Assembly (NCBI RefSeq): GCF_024494595.1
Contig: NZ_JANHDI010000004.1
Location: 248,001 to 312,000 of the forward strand
Direction of reading: 5' to 3'
From: Halobellus rarus
Lineage (GTDB): Archaea > Halobacteriota > Halobacteria > Halobacteriales > Haloferacaceae
Length of the DNA: 64,000 bases
Below the pieces are notes generated by a model. It was not told the DNA's origin and did not search any database. It saw only the letters and a program-made list of their open reading frames with translations. The translations under genes were made by a program, and so were the position numbers. The number at the start of each line of letters is the position of its first letter. Position 1 is the stretch's first letter. Positions 41,237-49,340 of this stretch are shown here, one piece after another.

Positions 41237-41740
41237 TCAGACGGACGATTCGCCCGCGTTTTCGGAGCTGTTCGAATGTCGGTTCTTCGCGTCTCGGTAG
41301 TCTTCGAGCAGCGACTCCAGCGCCTCACCCGTCTCGGGGGTGAGAACGCCCGCGGCCTGACGGACCACGTGGTCGTCCTCGACGAGGAACGCGTAGATCG
41401 TCTGTTCGCCGAGGAGGCCGAGTTGACGCTGGAACCTCTGTTTGTTGACCGACAGCAGGATCGTGTTGTCGTGAACGCGCTGTCTGGCGTTGGTCGGCGA
41501 CATCCCGCCCGTGGAGGTCGGCGGGAGCATCCCCCCCTGACTGCCGACGACGAGTTCGTAGTACGCGAAGTGATCGAAGCGGTCGCACAGTTCGGTGGCG
41601 AACTGCCGCCACGATCCGACGAGCGACCGTTGGCGGAGGTGAAAACTAACGACGAGGAGCGTTTGCTCTCCGTCGAGGTCGTCGGGCAGGGTCACCCGAC
41701 GCCCTTGCGTGTCTCTCCCGGAGACCGTGGGAAATTTCAT
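41237..41740 (-). CDS. Thioredoxin-like-fold protein of unknown function, lacking redox cysteines
   Basis: The 167-residue protein looks like a redoxin/peroxiredoxin-fold domain: PTVSGRDTQGRRVTLPDDLDGEQTLLVVSFHLRQRSLVGSW places a strand and helix where peroxiredoxins carry the active Cys, but the segment has no Cys. The only Cys is in TELCDRF. IYAFLVEDDHVVRQAAGVLTPETGEAL resembles the C-terminal strand-helix of redoxins. It is probably not an active thiol enzyme. TATA-like TATAAC near 41767-41772, 30 nt upstream of the ATG. Confidence 0.6.
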   Translation of the reverse strand: MKFPTVSGRDTQGRRVTLPDDLDGEQTLLVVSFHLRQRSLVGSWRQFATELCDRFDHFAYYELVVGSQGGMLPPTSTGGMSPTNARQRVHDNTILLSVNKQRFQRQLGLLGEQTIYAFLVEDDHVVRQAAGVLTPETGEALESLLEDYRDAKNRHSNSSENAGESSV

Positions 41741-42038
41741 CAGTAACTGCTGTCCTTACGTGCGTATTGTTATACGGCGGTTAAGCGTGCATTCGCCTCC
41801 TGCGTGGCCGGATTCCGGTGTCCGCGCGTCAGCGGAAGCCACTTTCGACTCGATCGACCGGGCAGTGTCTCGGTGTCGCAGATTCCTTTCCCCCAGCGGT
41901 CTTCTAGCGACCGGACCAATAAACGTACGCGCCCAGGTATCAAAGTCGATAACAACGAACTGGGTTCGGAGGCCGCGCGGACGGAGCCGACCCCGTCATC
42001 GAACTCCTTTTGATTGCGGCGGCGCGTAGTCGGCGGCA

Positions 42039-42869
42039 ATGGAGGTACTCGTCGTCGGAGCCGGCGCGATGGGTCGCTGGGCCGGCGAAACGCTCGAAAC
42101 GGAGTTCAGCGTCGCGTTCGCCGATCGGGATCCGGACGCCGCGAGCGCCGCTGCGGACGCGGTAGGAGGACGTGCGGTCGCACTCGAAACGACGGCGACG
42201 TTCGACGCGGTCTGCATCGCCGTGCCGATCACCGCCGCGCGTGCCGCCATCGAGGCGCACGCCGACCGGGCCTCGCGAGCGATGCTCGACGTCACCGGAG
42301 TGATGGCCGGCCCGGTGGCGGCGATGCGGGAACACCTGCCCGAGCGCGAGCGCGTGAGTCTCCACCCGCTCTTCGCGCCGGAGAACGCGCCGGGAAACGT
42401 CGCGGCCGTGGTCGACGCCACGGGACCGGTGACCGACACGGCGCTCGACGCTATCGCCGAGGCCGGGAACCGCGTCTTCGAGACGGACCCCGAGGAGCAC
42501 GACTCGGCGATGGAGACGGTCCAGGCGGGAGCCCACACCGCGATCCTCGCGTACGCCCTGGCCGCCGAGGACGTCCGCGAGGAGTTCGCAACGCCCGTTT
42601 CGCGCGCGCTCTCGGACCTCGTCGGGACCGTGACCGAGGGGACCCCACGGGTCTACCGCGAGATTCAAGAGTCGTTCGAGGGGGCCGACGCCGTCGCGGC
42701 CGCCGCGAACCGGATCGCCGAGGCGGACGGCGAGGCGTTCGATCGACTGTACGAGGAGGCGAGAGAGAAACGACGCCGACGGGTCGAGGACGCGGGCACC
42801 GCCGACGACTCGGTAGACGGCGACGCGACTGCGCGAGACGACGACTCGACGCGAGGCGACGGACAGTGA
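42039..42869 (+). CDS. tyrA: Prephenate dehydrogenase-like protein (TyrA family)
   Basis: The 276-residue protein has a dinucleotide-binding loop VVGAGAMGRW at residues 5-14 and the TyrA layout: CIAVPITAARAAIEAHAD, LDVTGVMAGPVAAMREHLP, RVSLHPLFAPENAPG with the catalytic His, and a helical dimerisation C-domain ending in an acidic low-complexity tail. It would oxidise prephenate or arogenate toward tyrosine. Its stop overlaps the GTG start of the Rsm22-like gene (GTGA at 42866-42869). The coupling of an aromatic amino acid enzyme and an RNA-methyltransferase-like gene has no obvious functional logic. Confidence 0.88.
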   Translation: MEVLVVGAGAMGRWAGETLETEFSVAFADRDPDAASAAADAVGGRAVALETTATFDAVCIAVPITAARAAIEAHADRASRAMLDVTGVMAGPVAAMREHLPERERVSLHPLFAPENAPGNVAAVVDATGPVTDTALDAIAEAGNRVFETDPEEHDSAMETVQAGAHTAILAYALAAEDVREEFATPVSRALSDLVGTVTEGTPRVYREIQESFEGADAVAAAANRIAEADGEAFDRLYEEAREKRRRRVEDAGTADDSVDGDATARDDDSTRGDGQ

Positions 42870-44329
42870 TCGACCGCGAGGCCGTCCGGTCGAACGCGAA
42901 GTATCTCCGCAACGTGCGTCCGATCGATCCCGAGGAGATCCACGAGTACGTCGAGGGGACGCCGCACCCGGCGGTCGTCCGGGAGACGCTCCGGGAGGAA
43001 GCGTACGACCTGCGCCTGCGTGAACGCGAGGACGGCACGTTCGTCCCGGTGAGCGACGACCCCGCGCCGCGGCCGGGATGGGCCCCCGACACGTTCCCCG
43101 AGGGGTACGCCTTCGCCGTCGAGGACCTGCTCGTCGAACGCTACGGCGCGAACTGGCACCGCGGCGAGAGCGGCGACCGACTCAGGGGAGCGATCCGACG
43201 GCTCAAGGAGGATTACTACCGGCAGAACCCCGTCGAGTACGACGAGGAGGCCGCGCTCGGATACGCGATCTACCACCTCCCGGACTACTACGCCGCGATC
43301 GGGTACGTGCTCGACGACCTCGCGGAGCGGGACCTGCTTCCCAGAACGCTCCGCGTGCTCGACGTCGGCGCGGGCGCGGGCGGACCGGCGCTCGGCCTCC
43401 ACGACTACCTCCCCGACGACGCCGTCGTCGACTACCACGCCGTGGAACCGTCGGCCGCGGCCGACGTGCTCGAACGGATGCTGACGGAGACCGGTCGGAA
43501 CTTCCGGACGACGATCCACCGCGAGACCGCCGAGGCGTTCGACCCTCAGTCGATCGGCGACGACGACAGCGGAATCGACCTCGTCGTCTTCGCCAACGTG
43601 TTGAGCGAACTCGACGACTCCGAGGACGTCGCCGCGCGGTATCTGGACGCGGTCGCCGACGACGGATCGTTCCTCGCGCTCGCGCCCGCGGATCGAAACA
43701 CCAGCACCGGGCTCCGGGAGATCGAACGCGCGCTCGCACCCGCCGATTCCACCGTCTCCGTCTACGCGCCGACGCTCCGACTGTGGCCCGGCGAGGCCCC
43801 CTCGGACCGCGGCTGGTCGTTCGACCGCCGCCCCGACGTCGCCGCGCCTCCGTTCCAGCGCCGCCTCGACGAGGCGGGGGAGTCGGACGAACCGCCGGAG
43901 GGGAGCGGCGCGTCCGGTCGCACGCCCGGCGACGGCACGTTCAGAAACGAGACGGTGCAGTTCTCCTACTTCGTCCTCCGCCCGGACGGCGCGCGTCGGA
44001 CCGACGTCCGTGCCGACCCGAGTCGCCACGCGAAGATGGCAGAGATGGAGCGTCACGTCACGAACCGGATCGATCTCCTCGCCGTCAAACTGAGCCGGGA
44101 TCTGACCGACGACGCCGACGCCAATCCGCTGTTCAAGGTCGGCGACGGGAGCGAGGCGGTCGAACACTACGCCGTCTCGACCGTCCGCGACCCGCTGAAC
44201 GAGGCCGTGTTCCTCGGGGACTACGGTGAAATTCTCGCGTTCGAGAACGTCCTCTGTCTGTGGAACGACGACGAGGGCGCGTACAACCTCGTCGTCGACG
44301 GCGAGACGGTCGTCGAGCGGGTCGCGTGA
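42866..44329 (+). CDS. Rsm22-like SAM-dependent methyltransferase
   Basis: The 487-residue protein begins with a GTG that overlaps the tyrA stop by 4 nt. RGAIRRLKEDYYRQNPVEY, GYAIYHLPDYYAAIGYVLDDL and LRVLDVGAGAGGPALGL (SAM motif I near residue 170) match the Rsm22/Mrs family of ribosomal small-subunit methyltransferases or assembly factors. DIVFANVLSEL provides the motif IV region. The C-terminal third contains FSYFVLRPDGARR. The iron-sulfur cysteines of some Rsm22 proteins are not seen. Its rRNA target is inferred only. Confidence 0.78.
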   Translation: MIDREAVRSNAKYLRNVRPIDPEEIHEYVEGTPHPAVVRETLREEAYDLRLREREDGTFVPVSDDPAPRPGWAPDTFPEGYAFAVEDLLVERYGANWHRGESGDRLRGAIRRLKEDYYRQNPVEYDEEAALGYAIYHLPDYYAAIGYVLDDLAERDLLPRTLRVLDVGAGAGGPALGLHDYLPDDAVVDYHAVEPSAAADVLERMLTETGRNFRTTIHRETAEAFDPQSIGDDDSGIDLVVFANVLSELDDSEDVAARYLDAVADDGSFLALAPADRNTSTGLREIERALAPADSTVSVYAPTLRLWPGEAPSDRGWSFDRRPDVAAPPFQRRLDEAGESDEPPEGSGASGRTPGDGTFRNETVQFSYFVLRPDGARRTDVRADPSRHAKMAEMERHVTNRIDLLAVKLSRDLTDDADANPLFKVGDGSEAVEHYAVSTVRDPLNEAVFLGDYGEILAFENVLCLWNDDEGAYNLVVDGETVVERVA

Positions 44330-44392
44330 GCGAACTGTCACCCGAAACCGTCTGAGCGGTACACATTTCCGCCGTCCGACGAAGAGACCGGT

Positions 44393-45196
44393 ATGAGCGA
44401 ATCGCTCTCCGTCCTCCTGACCAACGACGACGGCATCGACGCCGTCGGGTTCCGCGCGCTGTACGAAGGGCTCTCGGAGTTCGCGGACGTGACCGCCGTC
44501 GCGCCCGCGGACGACCAGAGCGCGGTCGGTCGGCAACTCTCCGCCGACGTCAGCGTCCGCGAGCACGAATTCGGATACTCGGTCGAGGGTACTCCCGCAG
44601 ACTGCGTCGTCGCCGGCCTCGAATCGCTCTGCCCCGACGTCGACGCCGTCGTCTCGGGGTGTAACAAGGGCGCGAACCTCGGCGCGTACGTGCTCGGTCG
44701 GTCGGGGACCGTGAGTGCGGCCGTCGAGGCGGCCTTCTTCGACGTACCGGCGATCGCCGCATCGTTGTACGTTCCGGGCGGCGGCGACACGCCGTGGCAC
44801 GAGCAGGCGACCGAGACCGAGGACTTCCGCGAGGCGACCCGCGCGACGACGTACCTGCTCCGGCACGCGCTCGGCGCGGGCGTCTTCGAGCAGGCCGAGT
44901 ACCTCAACGTCAACGCCCCACTCTTGGAGGAGAGCGCCGATCCCGCGCCGATCGATATCACGACGCCCTCGAAGCTATACGAGATGACGGCCGAACACGA
45001 CGGCAACGGAACAGTCACCCTCCACGATGGGATCTGGGAGCGGATGCGCGGCGACGACCTCCCGGACCCGGCTGGGACCGATCGCCGCGCCGTCGTCGAG
45101 GGGCGGGTGTCGGTCTCGCCGCTGACCGCGCCGCACACGACCGAACACCACGAGGCGCTCGATGCGCTCGCGGAGACGTACCTCGACGCGGTGTAG
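44393..45196 (+). CDS. surE: 5'/3'-nucleotidase SurE
   Basis: The 267-residue phosphatase opens with the SurE metal motif LLTNDDGIDAVGFRAL (Asp12 and Asp13) and has APADDQSAVGRQLS, then SGCNKGANLGAYVLGRSGTVSAA with the metal Asn and the conserved Ser/Thr pair. The C-terminus ends with SVSPLTAPHTTEHHEALDAL as in archaeal members. It removes phosphate from nucleoside monophosphates. A TATA-like TACACATT lies about 28 nt upstream. Confidence 0.95.
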   Translation: MSESLSVLLTNDDGIDAVGFRALYEGLSEFADVTAVAPADDQSAVGRQLSADVSVREHEFGYSVEGTPADCVVAGLESLCPDVDAVVSGCNKGANLGAYVLGRSGTVSAAVEAAFFDVPAIAASLYVPGGGDTPWHEQATETEDFREATRATTYLLRHALGAGVFEQAEYLNVNAPLLEESADPAPIDITTPSKLYEMTAEHDGNGTVTLHDGIWERMRGDDLPDPAGTDRRAVVEGRVSVSPLTAPHTTEHHEALDALAETYLDAV

Positions 45197-45237
45197 CGGC
45201 GGCCCGTGAGAAGAGACGCTCCACGAAGAGAGCGTTC

Positions 45238-46056
45238 CTACTCCAGCACCGCGGCGAATCTGAGTCGGCGGTAGTCGGCAGTCCACACGCCGTCGTCGTA
45301 CAGTTCCCCGCGGAGTCGATCCTCGACGGCGGCGACGACGTCGGATCGCTCGCCGTCCGGGACCGGCCCCAGGAGCCGATCGCCGAACATCTCGAGCCAG
45401 TTGGCCATCCCCTCATCGCCGTCTTCGAGTTCGGTCGGGCGATCGAACAGCCTCGCGTAGCGGACCTCGAAGCCGTGCGCTTCGAGCGTCGTGGCGTGTT
45501 CACCGATCGTGGGGAAGTACCAGGGATGGGTCGGGGGTTCGTAGCCGCGCGCGTCCAGTTCCGCCCGGACGGCGTCGGCGATAGCGGCGACGTTGCCCGA
45601 ACCGCCCAGCTCGACGACGAAGCGCCCGCCGGGACGGAGCGCGTCCGCGACCGAGTCGAGGACGGCGTCCTGGTCGTCGATCCAGTGCAGGACCGCGTTC
45701 GAGAACACGGCGTCGAAGGGTTCTTCGGGGTCGAACAGCTCTTCGACGTCGAAGTCGCGGGCGTCGGCCCGCCGGAAGTCCCGCTCGGGGTACGTCTCTC
45801 TGGCCGTCTCGACCATCTCCGCGGACTGATCGATCCCGACGACGTCGGCCCCGGCGTCGGCGATGCGCTCGGTCAGGTGGCCGGTGCCGCAGCCCAGATC
45901 CAGGACCCGCTCGCCCGGTCCCGGGTCGAGGAGGTCGAGGACGTCGGCACCGTACTCGTAGACGAAGGCGTGCGAGCCGTCGTAGGCGTCGGAGTCCCAG
46001 TCCGATTCCGGGTCTGTTTCGGCTCCGTCCCCCGGGTCCTCGTTCGGCGCAGTCAT
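45238..46056 (-). CDS. Class I SAM-dependent methyltransferase (trans-aconitate/Tam-like)
   Basis: The 272-residue protein has an acidic N-terminus (about 20 residues), then YEYGADVLDLLDPGPGERVLDLGCGTGHLTERIADAG with motif I near residue 50, VVGIDQSAEMV (motif II), and FDAVFSNAVLHWIDDQDAVL (motif IV), typical of Tam/UbiE-type small-molecule methyltransferases. The latter half, with GYEPPTHPWYFPTIGEHATTLEAHGF, resembles trans-aconitate methyltransferase. A TATA (TTATAACC near 46079-46087) lies 28 nt upstream. It converges with surE. Confidence 0.88.
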   Translation of the reverse strand: MTAPNEDPGDGAETDPESDWDSDAYDGSHAFVYEYGADVLDLLDPGPGERVLDLGCGTGHLTERIADAGADVVGIDQSAEMVETARETYPERDFRRADARDFDVEELFDPEEPFDAVFSNAVLHWIDDQDAVLDSVADALRPGGRFVVELGGSGNVAAIADAVRAELDARGYEPPTHPWYFPTIGEHATTLEAHGFEVRYARLFDRPTELEDGDEGMANWLEMFGDRLLGPVPDGERSDVVAAVEDRLRGELYDDGVWTADYRRLRFAAVLE

Positions 46057-46169
46057 CGACTGGGGTTGTGAGCCCGGCGGGTTATAAGATGGCGGTCGCC
46101 GTCGAGCGGCGACGACCTCCGAGACCAGAAGGGAAACGCTCTTTTCGGGTACGGACGGATATGAGGCAT

Positions 46170-47504
46170 ATGAGCGACGGGGACGACGAGACGGCCGCTG
46201 ATTCCGACGCGGCGGCGTCCGAAGACGAACTTGACGTGACGCCAGACACCCTGAACGAACGCCTCGACGACGTCGAGTCCGCCCTGGAGGACGCGGCGAC
46301 CGAGTCGGACCTCGACGGCGTCGAAGCCGACCTCGACGGCGTCGAGGCGGACCTCGAGTCCGCCGACCTGCCGGAACCCGACGAGGACGACGAGGACGCC
46401 GAGGACCCGCGCGAGGAGCTCGAATCGCGGGTCGCAGAACTCCGCGACGACCTCGAATCCCAGCGGGGCCCCTACGCCAGCGACGTCGTCGACGACGTCG
46501 AAAGCGCCCGCGCGAAGGTGACCGACACGCGCTGGACCGAACAGGGCGCGACGGAGATCGTCGACGTCGTCGTCGCGTTCGCCGACGCCGTGAACGACAC
46601 GCTCGACGCGGACGTCGCAGTCGACGAGGACGAAAGCGGCGAGGCGCAGGAGGAGGCGCTCGCCGCTGCCCTCGACGACGCGAAAGCGGCCGTCGAGGAC
46701 GCCGGCCTCGACGCCGACGAGGACGCCGAGACCATCGCGGCGCTCCTGGAGGCGACCGACGAACTCGAATCCGGTCTCGAAGACGCCCAAGAGTGGGACG
46801 ACTTAGAGACCAACGAACAGCTGATGGCGGAGGGGTTCTACGACGTCCTCGGGCACTACAAGGACTACCCGCCGGAGCTGTCGGCGCTGAAGGAGTGGGA
46901 GAAGCGCGGCCGCGTCGATATGATCCTGCTCGCGAAGGACAGCCTTCAGTCCGAATTTATGGAGGAGCACTGTATGGACGCTCTCGTGCGGATGGCCAAC
47001 CCCGAGGCGTTCGAGGAGATGCACCAGCTGGCCCAGCGCCGCGATAAGACCGCGATCAAGGCGCTCGGTCGGATGGGCGACGGCGCCGAAGAGGCGGTCG
47101 AGACGCTCCTCGAGTACGTCGACGCCGACTCCGATCCGGGTCTCCAGAAGGTGACGCTCCGCGCGCTGGGAGAGATCGGCTCGACAGAGGCGACGCAAGC
47201 CATCGCCGACAAACTCGAAATGGACAACGACAACGTGCGACCGTACGTCGCCCGCGCGCTGGGACTCATCGGCGACACCCGCGCCGTCGAGCCGCTCTCG
47301 GACACCCTCGCGGAGGACGACAGCGACACCGTCCGCGCGGCCGCCGCGTGGGCACTGCGACAGATCGGTACCGAGGACGCGCTCGAGACAGTCGCCGAGT
47401 ACACCCACGAGCGCTCCTACCTCGTCCAGCACGAGGCCGACCTCGCCGCGGCGGCGCTCGGAGACGGCGACGCCGACGCCGACGCGGAAGCGCCGGCCGC
47501 GTAA
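46170..47504 (+). CDS. HEAT-repeat protein with acidic coiled-coil N-terminus
   Basis: The 444-residue protein has a very acidic, helical N-terminal half (residues about 1-215) with heptad-like runs such as LNERLDDVESALEDAATES and duplicated DLDGVEADL, followed by a C-terminal half made of HEAT/PBS-lyase-type repeats: KTAIKALGRMGDGAEEAVETLLEYV, LQKVTLRALGEIGSTEATQAIADKL, VRPYVARALGLIGDTRAVEPLSDTL and VRAAAAWALRQIGTEDALETVAEY. Such repeats bind protein partners. Two ATGs, 46161 and 46170, are possible. A TATA-like CTCTTTTC lies 31 nt upstream. Function unknown. Confidence 0.87.
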   Translation: MSDGDDETAADSDAAASEDELDVTPDTLNERLDDVESALEDAATESDLDGVEADLDGVEADLESADLPEPDEDDEDAEDPREELESRVAELRDDLESQRGPYASDVVDDVESARAKVTDTRWTEQGATEIVDVVVAFADAVNDTLDADVAVDEDESGEAQEEALAAALDDAKAAVEDAGLDADEDAETIAALLEATDELESGLEDAQEWDDLETNEQLMAEGFYDVLGHYKDYPPELSALKEWEKRGRVDMILLAKDSLQSEFMEEHCMDALVRMANPEAFEEMHQLAQRRDKTAIKALGRMGDGAEEAVETLLEYVDADSDPGLQKVTLRALGEIGSTEATQAIADKLEMDNDNVRPYVARALGLIGDTRAVEPLSDTLAEDDSDTVRAAAAWALRQIGTEDALETVAEYTHERSYLVQHEADLAAAALGDGDADADAEAPAA

Positions 47505-47581
47505 GCGCCGGCCGCGGACGCACAGCGGACGGCTTCTCCCCGTGACGTAAGTTCAAGTAGGGGCGGGCGGCCAGAGGCCCC

Positions 47582-49291
47582 GTGCCACCCGCCCGACGGA
47601 TCGATCGCATCCGCGCCCGAGAGACGCGGGACCGTGCCGCCTCCCCGCGGGGCCACCGCGTCGCCGTTCTCGCGTGTCTCGTTCTGGTCGTGAGCGTCAC
47701 GGCACTTGCAGGGATTCCGGTGGCTGATGCCGTCGAGGGAGACGGCTTGGAGATCGGAACGACGGCGTCGACAGCGAACGCCTCCACTCCCGGCCCTCGG
47801 ATCGTCGCCGCGTTCCCGGACCCAGTCGCCGACGACGACGTCGGCGAGTACGTCGTCGTCGACGCCGCCGGCACGGCGAACCTGACGCTCTCGGACGGGG
47901 AATCGACGGTCTCCGTTCCGCCCGCCGGCGTCGTCGCTCTGTCCGCGCACCCGAACGCGACCCGCTCTCTCGTCGACGCGCCGGTCGTCGATGCCGGCCT
48001 CTATCTGTCGAACGGGGGCGAGGAACTGATCCTCCGGCGCGACGACCGCGTCGTCGACCGACTCGCGTACGACCGCGCGGAGGAGGGCGAGCGGCTGAAC
48101 GCGACGACCGGTCGGTGGACGCCGCGAGGGCTGACGCCGCGTCCGGTCGTCCCGACCGGGCCGGCCAACGCGACGGCGTTCGTGCTCCCCGACGCCTCCG
48201 ACGTCCCGACGGAGACGCTCGAAGAAGCGGACGAGCGAATCCTCCTCGCCGGGTACACCTTCTCTTCCTCGCGCGTCGCCGACGCGCTTCTCGCCGCTAG
48301 AGAACGGGGCGTCCGGGTGCGGATCCTCTTGGAGGGCGGCCCGGTCGGCGGGATGACGACTGATCAGCGCGAGCAACTCGACCGGCTCGTCGCCGGCGGC
48401 GTCGAAGTCCGCGTGATCGGCGGCCCGCACGCGCGGTTCGCGTTCCACCACCCCAAGTACGCCGTCGCCGACGACGCGGCGCTCGTGATGACGGAGAACT
48501 GGAAGCCCTCGGGGACGGGCGGCCGGGACAGTCGCGGCTGGGGCGTGCGCGTCCGCTCCGCGCGGACGGCCGACGAACTCGCCGCCGTCTTCGCGCACGA
48601 CGCCGACGGTCTCGACGCTATTCCGTGGCGGCGACATCGCGAGAACGCGTCGTTCGTCGAGGAGTCGCCGGCGACGGGGTCGTTCGATTCACGAGTCGAC
48701 CCGAGGCAGGTCGCCGTCGACGACGTGCGGGTCCTGACGGCACCGGGGAACGCCGGGACAGCGGTCAGGAGGTCGATCGGAGGCGCGGATGAGCGCGTCG
48801 ACGTGCTCTCGCCGCGACTCGACGTCGAAGGGAGGTACTTCGCGGCGCTCGTCGCCGCCGCCGAGCGCGGCGTTCAGGTTCGAATATTGCTCTCGAACGC
48901 GTGGTACGACGAGGAGTCGAACCGGGCGGTCGTCGAGCGGACGGCCGAACTCCGCGAGCGAGGCCTCCCGATCGAGGCGCGGATCGCCCGGCCCGGGGGT
49001 CGCTTCGGGAAGGTCCACGCGAAGGGGGCCGTGATCGACGGGGAGACGGTCATCCTCGGGAGTCTCAACTGGAACGCGCACGCGACGACGGAGAACAGGG
49101 AGGTCGTCCTCGCCCTCGACGGGACGGAACCGGCGGCCTACTACGCGGGGACGTTCGCGGCCGACTGGGAGCGGTCGGCCGGCGGGAGCGAAGAGACGGG
49201 CTGGAAGACGAAAACGACGCTGGCGCTCGGCGCGCTCTCAGCGGTCGCGCTCGCCGGGGTGGCGCTCCGACGGACGGTGGAGTTCGAATGA
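47582..49291 (+). CDS. Secreted/membrane phospholipase D-like protein with lamin-tail domain
   Basis: The 569-residue protein starts with GTG and has a hydrophobic N-terminal signal (VAVLACLVLVVSVTALAGIPVADA). Residues about 70-170 are a lamin-tail (LTD)-like beta domain (VGEYVVVDAAGTANLTL, VDAGLYLSNGGEELIL). Two HKD motifs follow: HHPKYAVADD near residue 295 and VHAKGAVIDGETVILGSLNW near residue 480, as in PLD-superfamily endonucleases and phosphatidyltransferases. The C-terminus has a membrane helix (TTLALGALSAVALAGVALRR) and a short charged tail. It is probably an extracellular, membrane-anchored nuclease or phospholipase; the LTD-PLD pairing occurs in other archaeal extracellular proteins. 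Confidence 0.82.
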   Translation: MPPARRIDRIRARETRDRAASPRGHRVAVLACLVLVVSVTALAGIPVADAVEGDGLEIGTTASTANASTPGPRIVAAFPDPVADDDVGEYVVVDAAGTANLTLSDGESTVSVPPAGVVALSAHPNATRSLVDAPVVDAGLYLSNGGEELILRRDDRVVDRLAYDRAEEGERLNATTGRWTPRGLTPRPVVPTGPANATAFVLPDASDVPTETLEEADERILLAGYTFSSSRVADALLAARERGVRVRILLEGGPVGGMTTDQREQLDRLVAGGVEVRVIGGPHARFAFHHPKYAVADDAALVMTENWKPSGTGGRDSRGWGVRVRSARTADELAAVFAHDADGLDAIPWRRHRENASFVEESPATGSFDSRVDPRQVAVDDVRVLTAPGNAGTAVRRSIGGADERVDVLSPRLDVEGRYFAALVAAAERGVQVRILLSNAWYDEESNRAVVERTAELRERGLPIEARIARPGGRFGKVHAKGAVIDGETVILGSLNWNAHATTENREVVLALDGTEPAAYYAGTFAADWERSAGGSEETGWKTKTTLALGALSAVALAGVALRRTVEFE

Positions 49292-49340
49292 GTCGGAACC
49301 GTTCGCGGCTCGCCGTCGTGGATCACCCCGATCGCCCCGC

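Noticed and set aside
42665-44866. Very long minus-strand open frame (733 codons) antisense to tyrA, the Rsm22-like gene and surE
   Set aside because: High GC coding DNA leaves few stops on the opposite strand. The product is Arg/Val/Asp-rich without domains, while the plus-strand genes have clear motifs.
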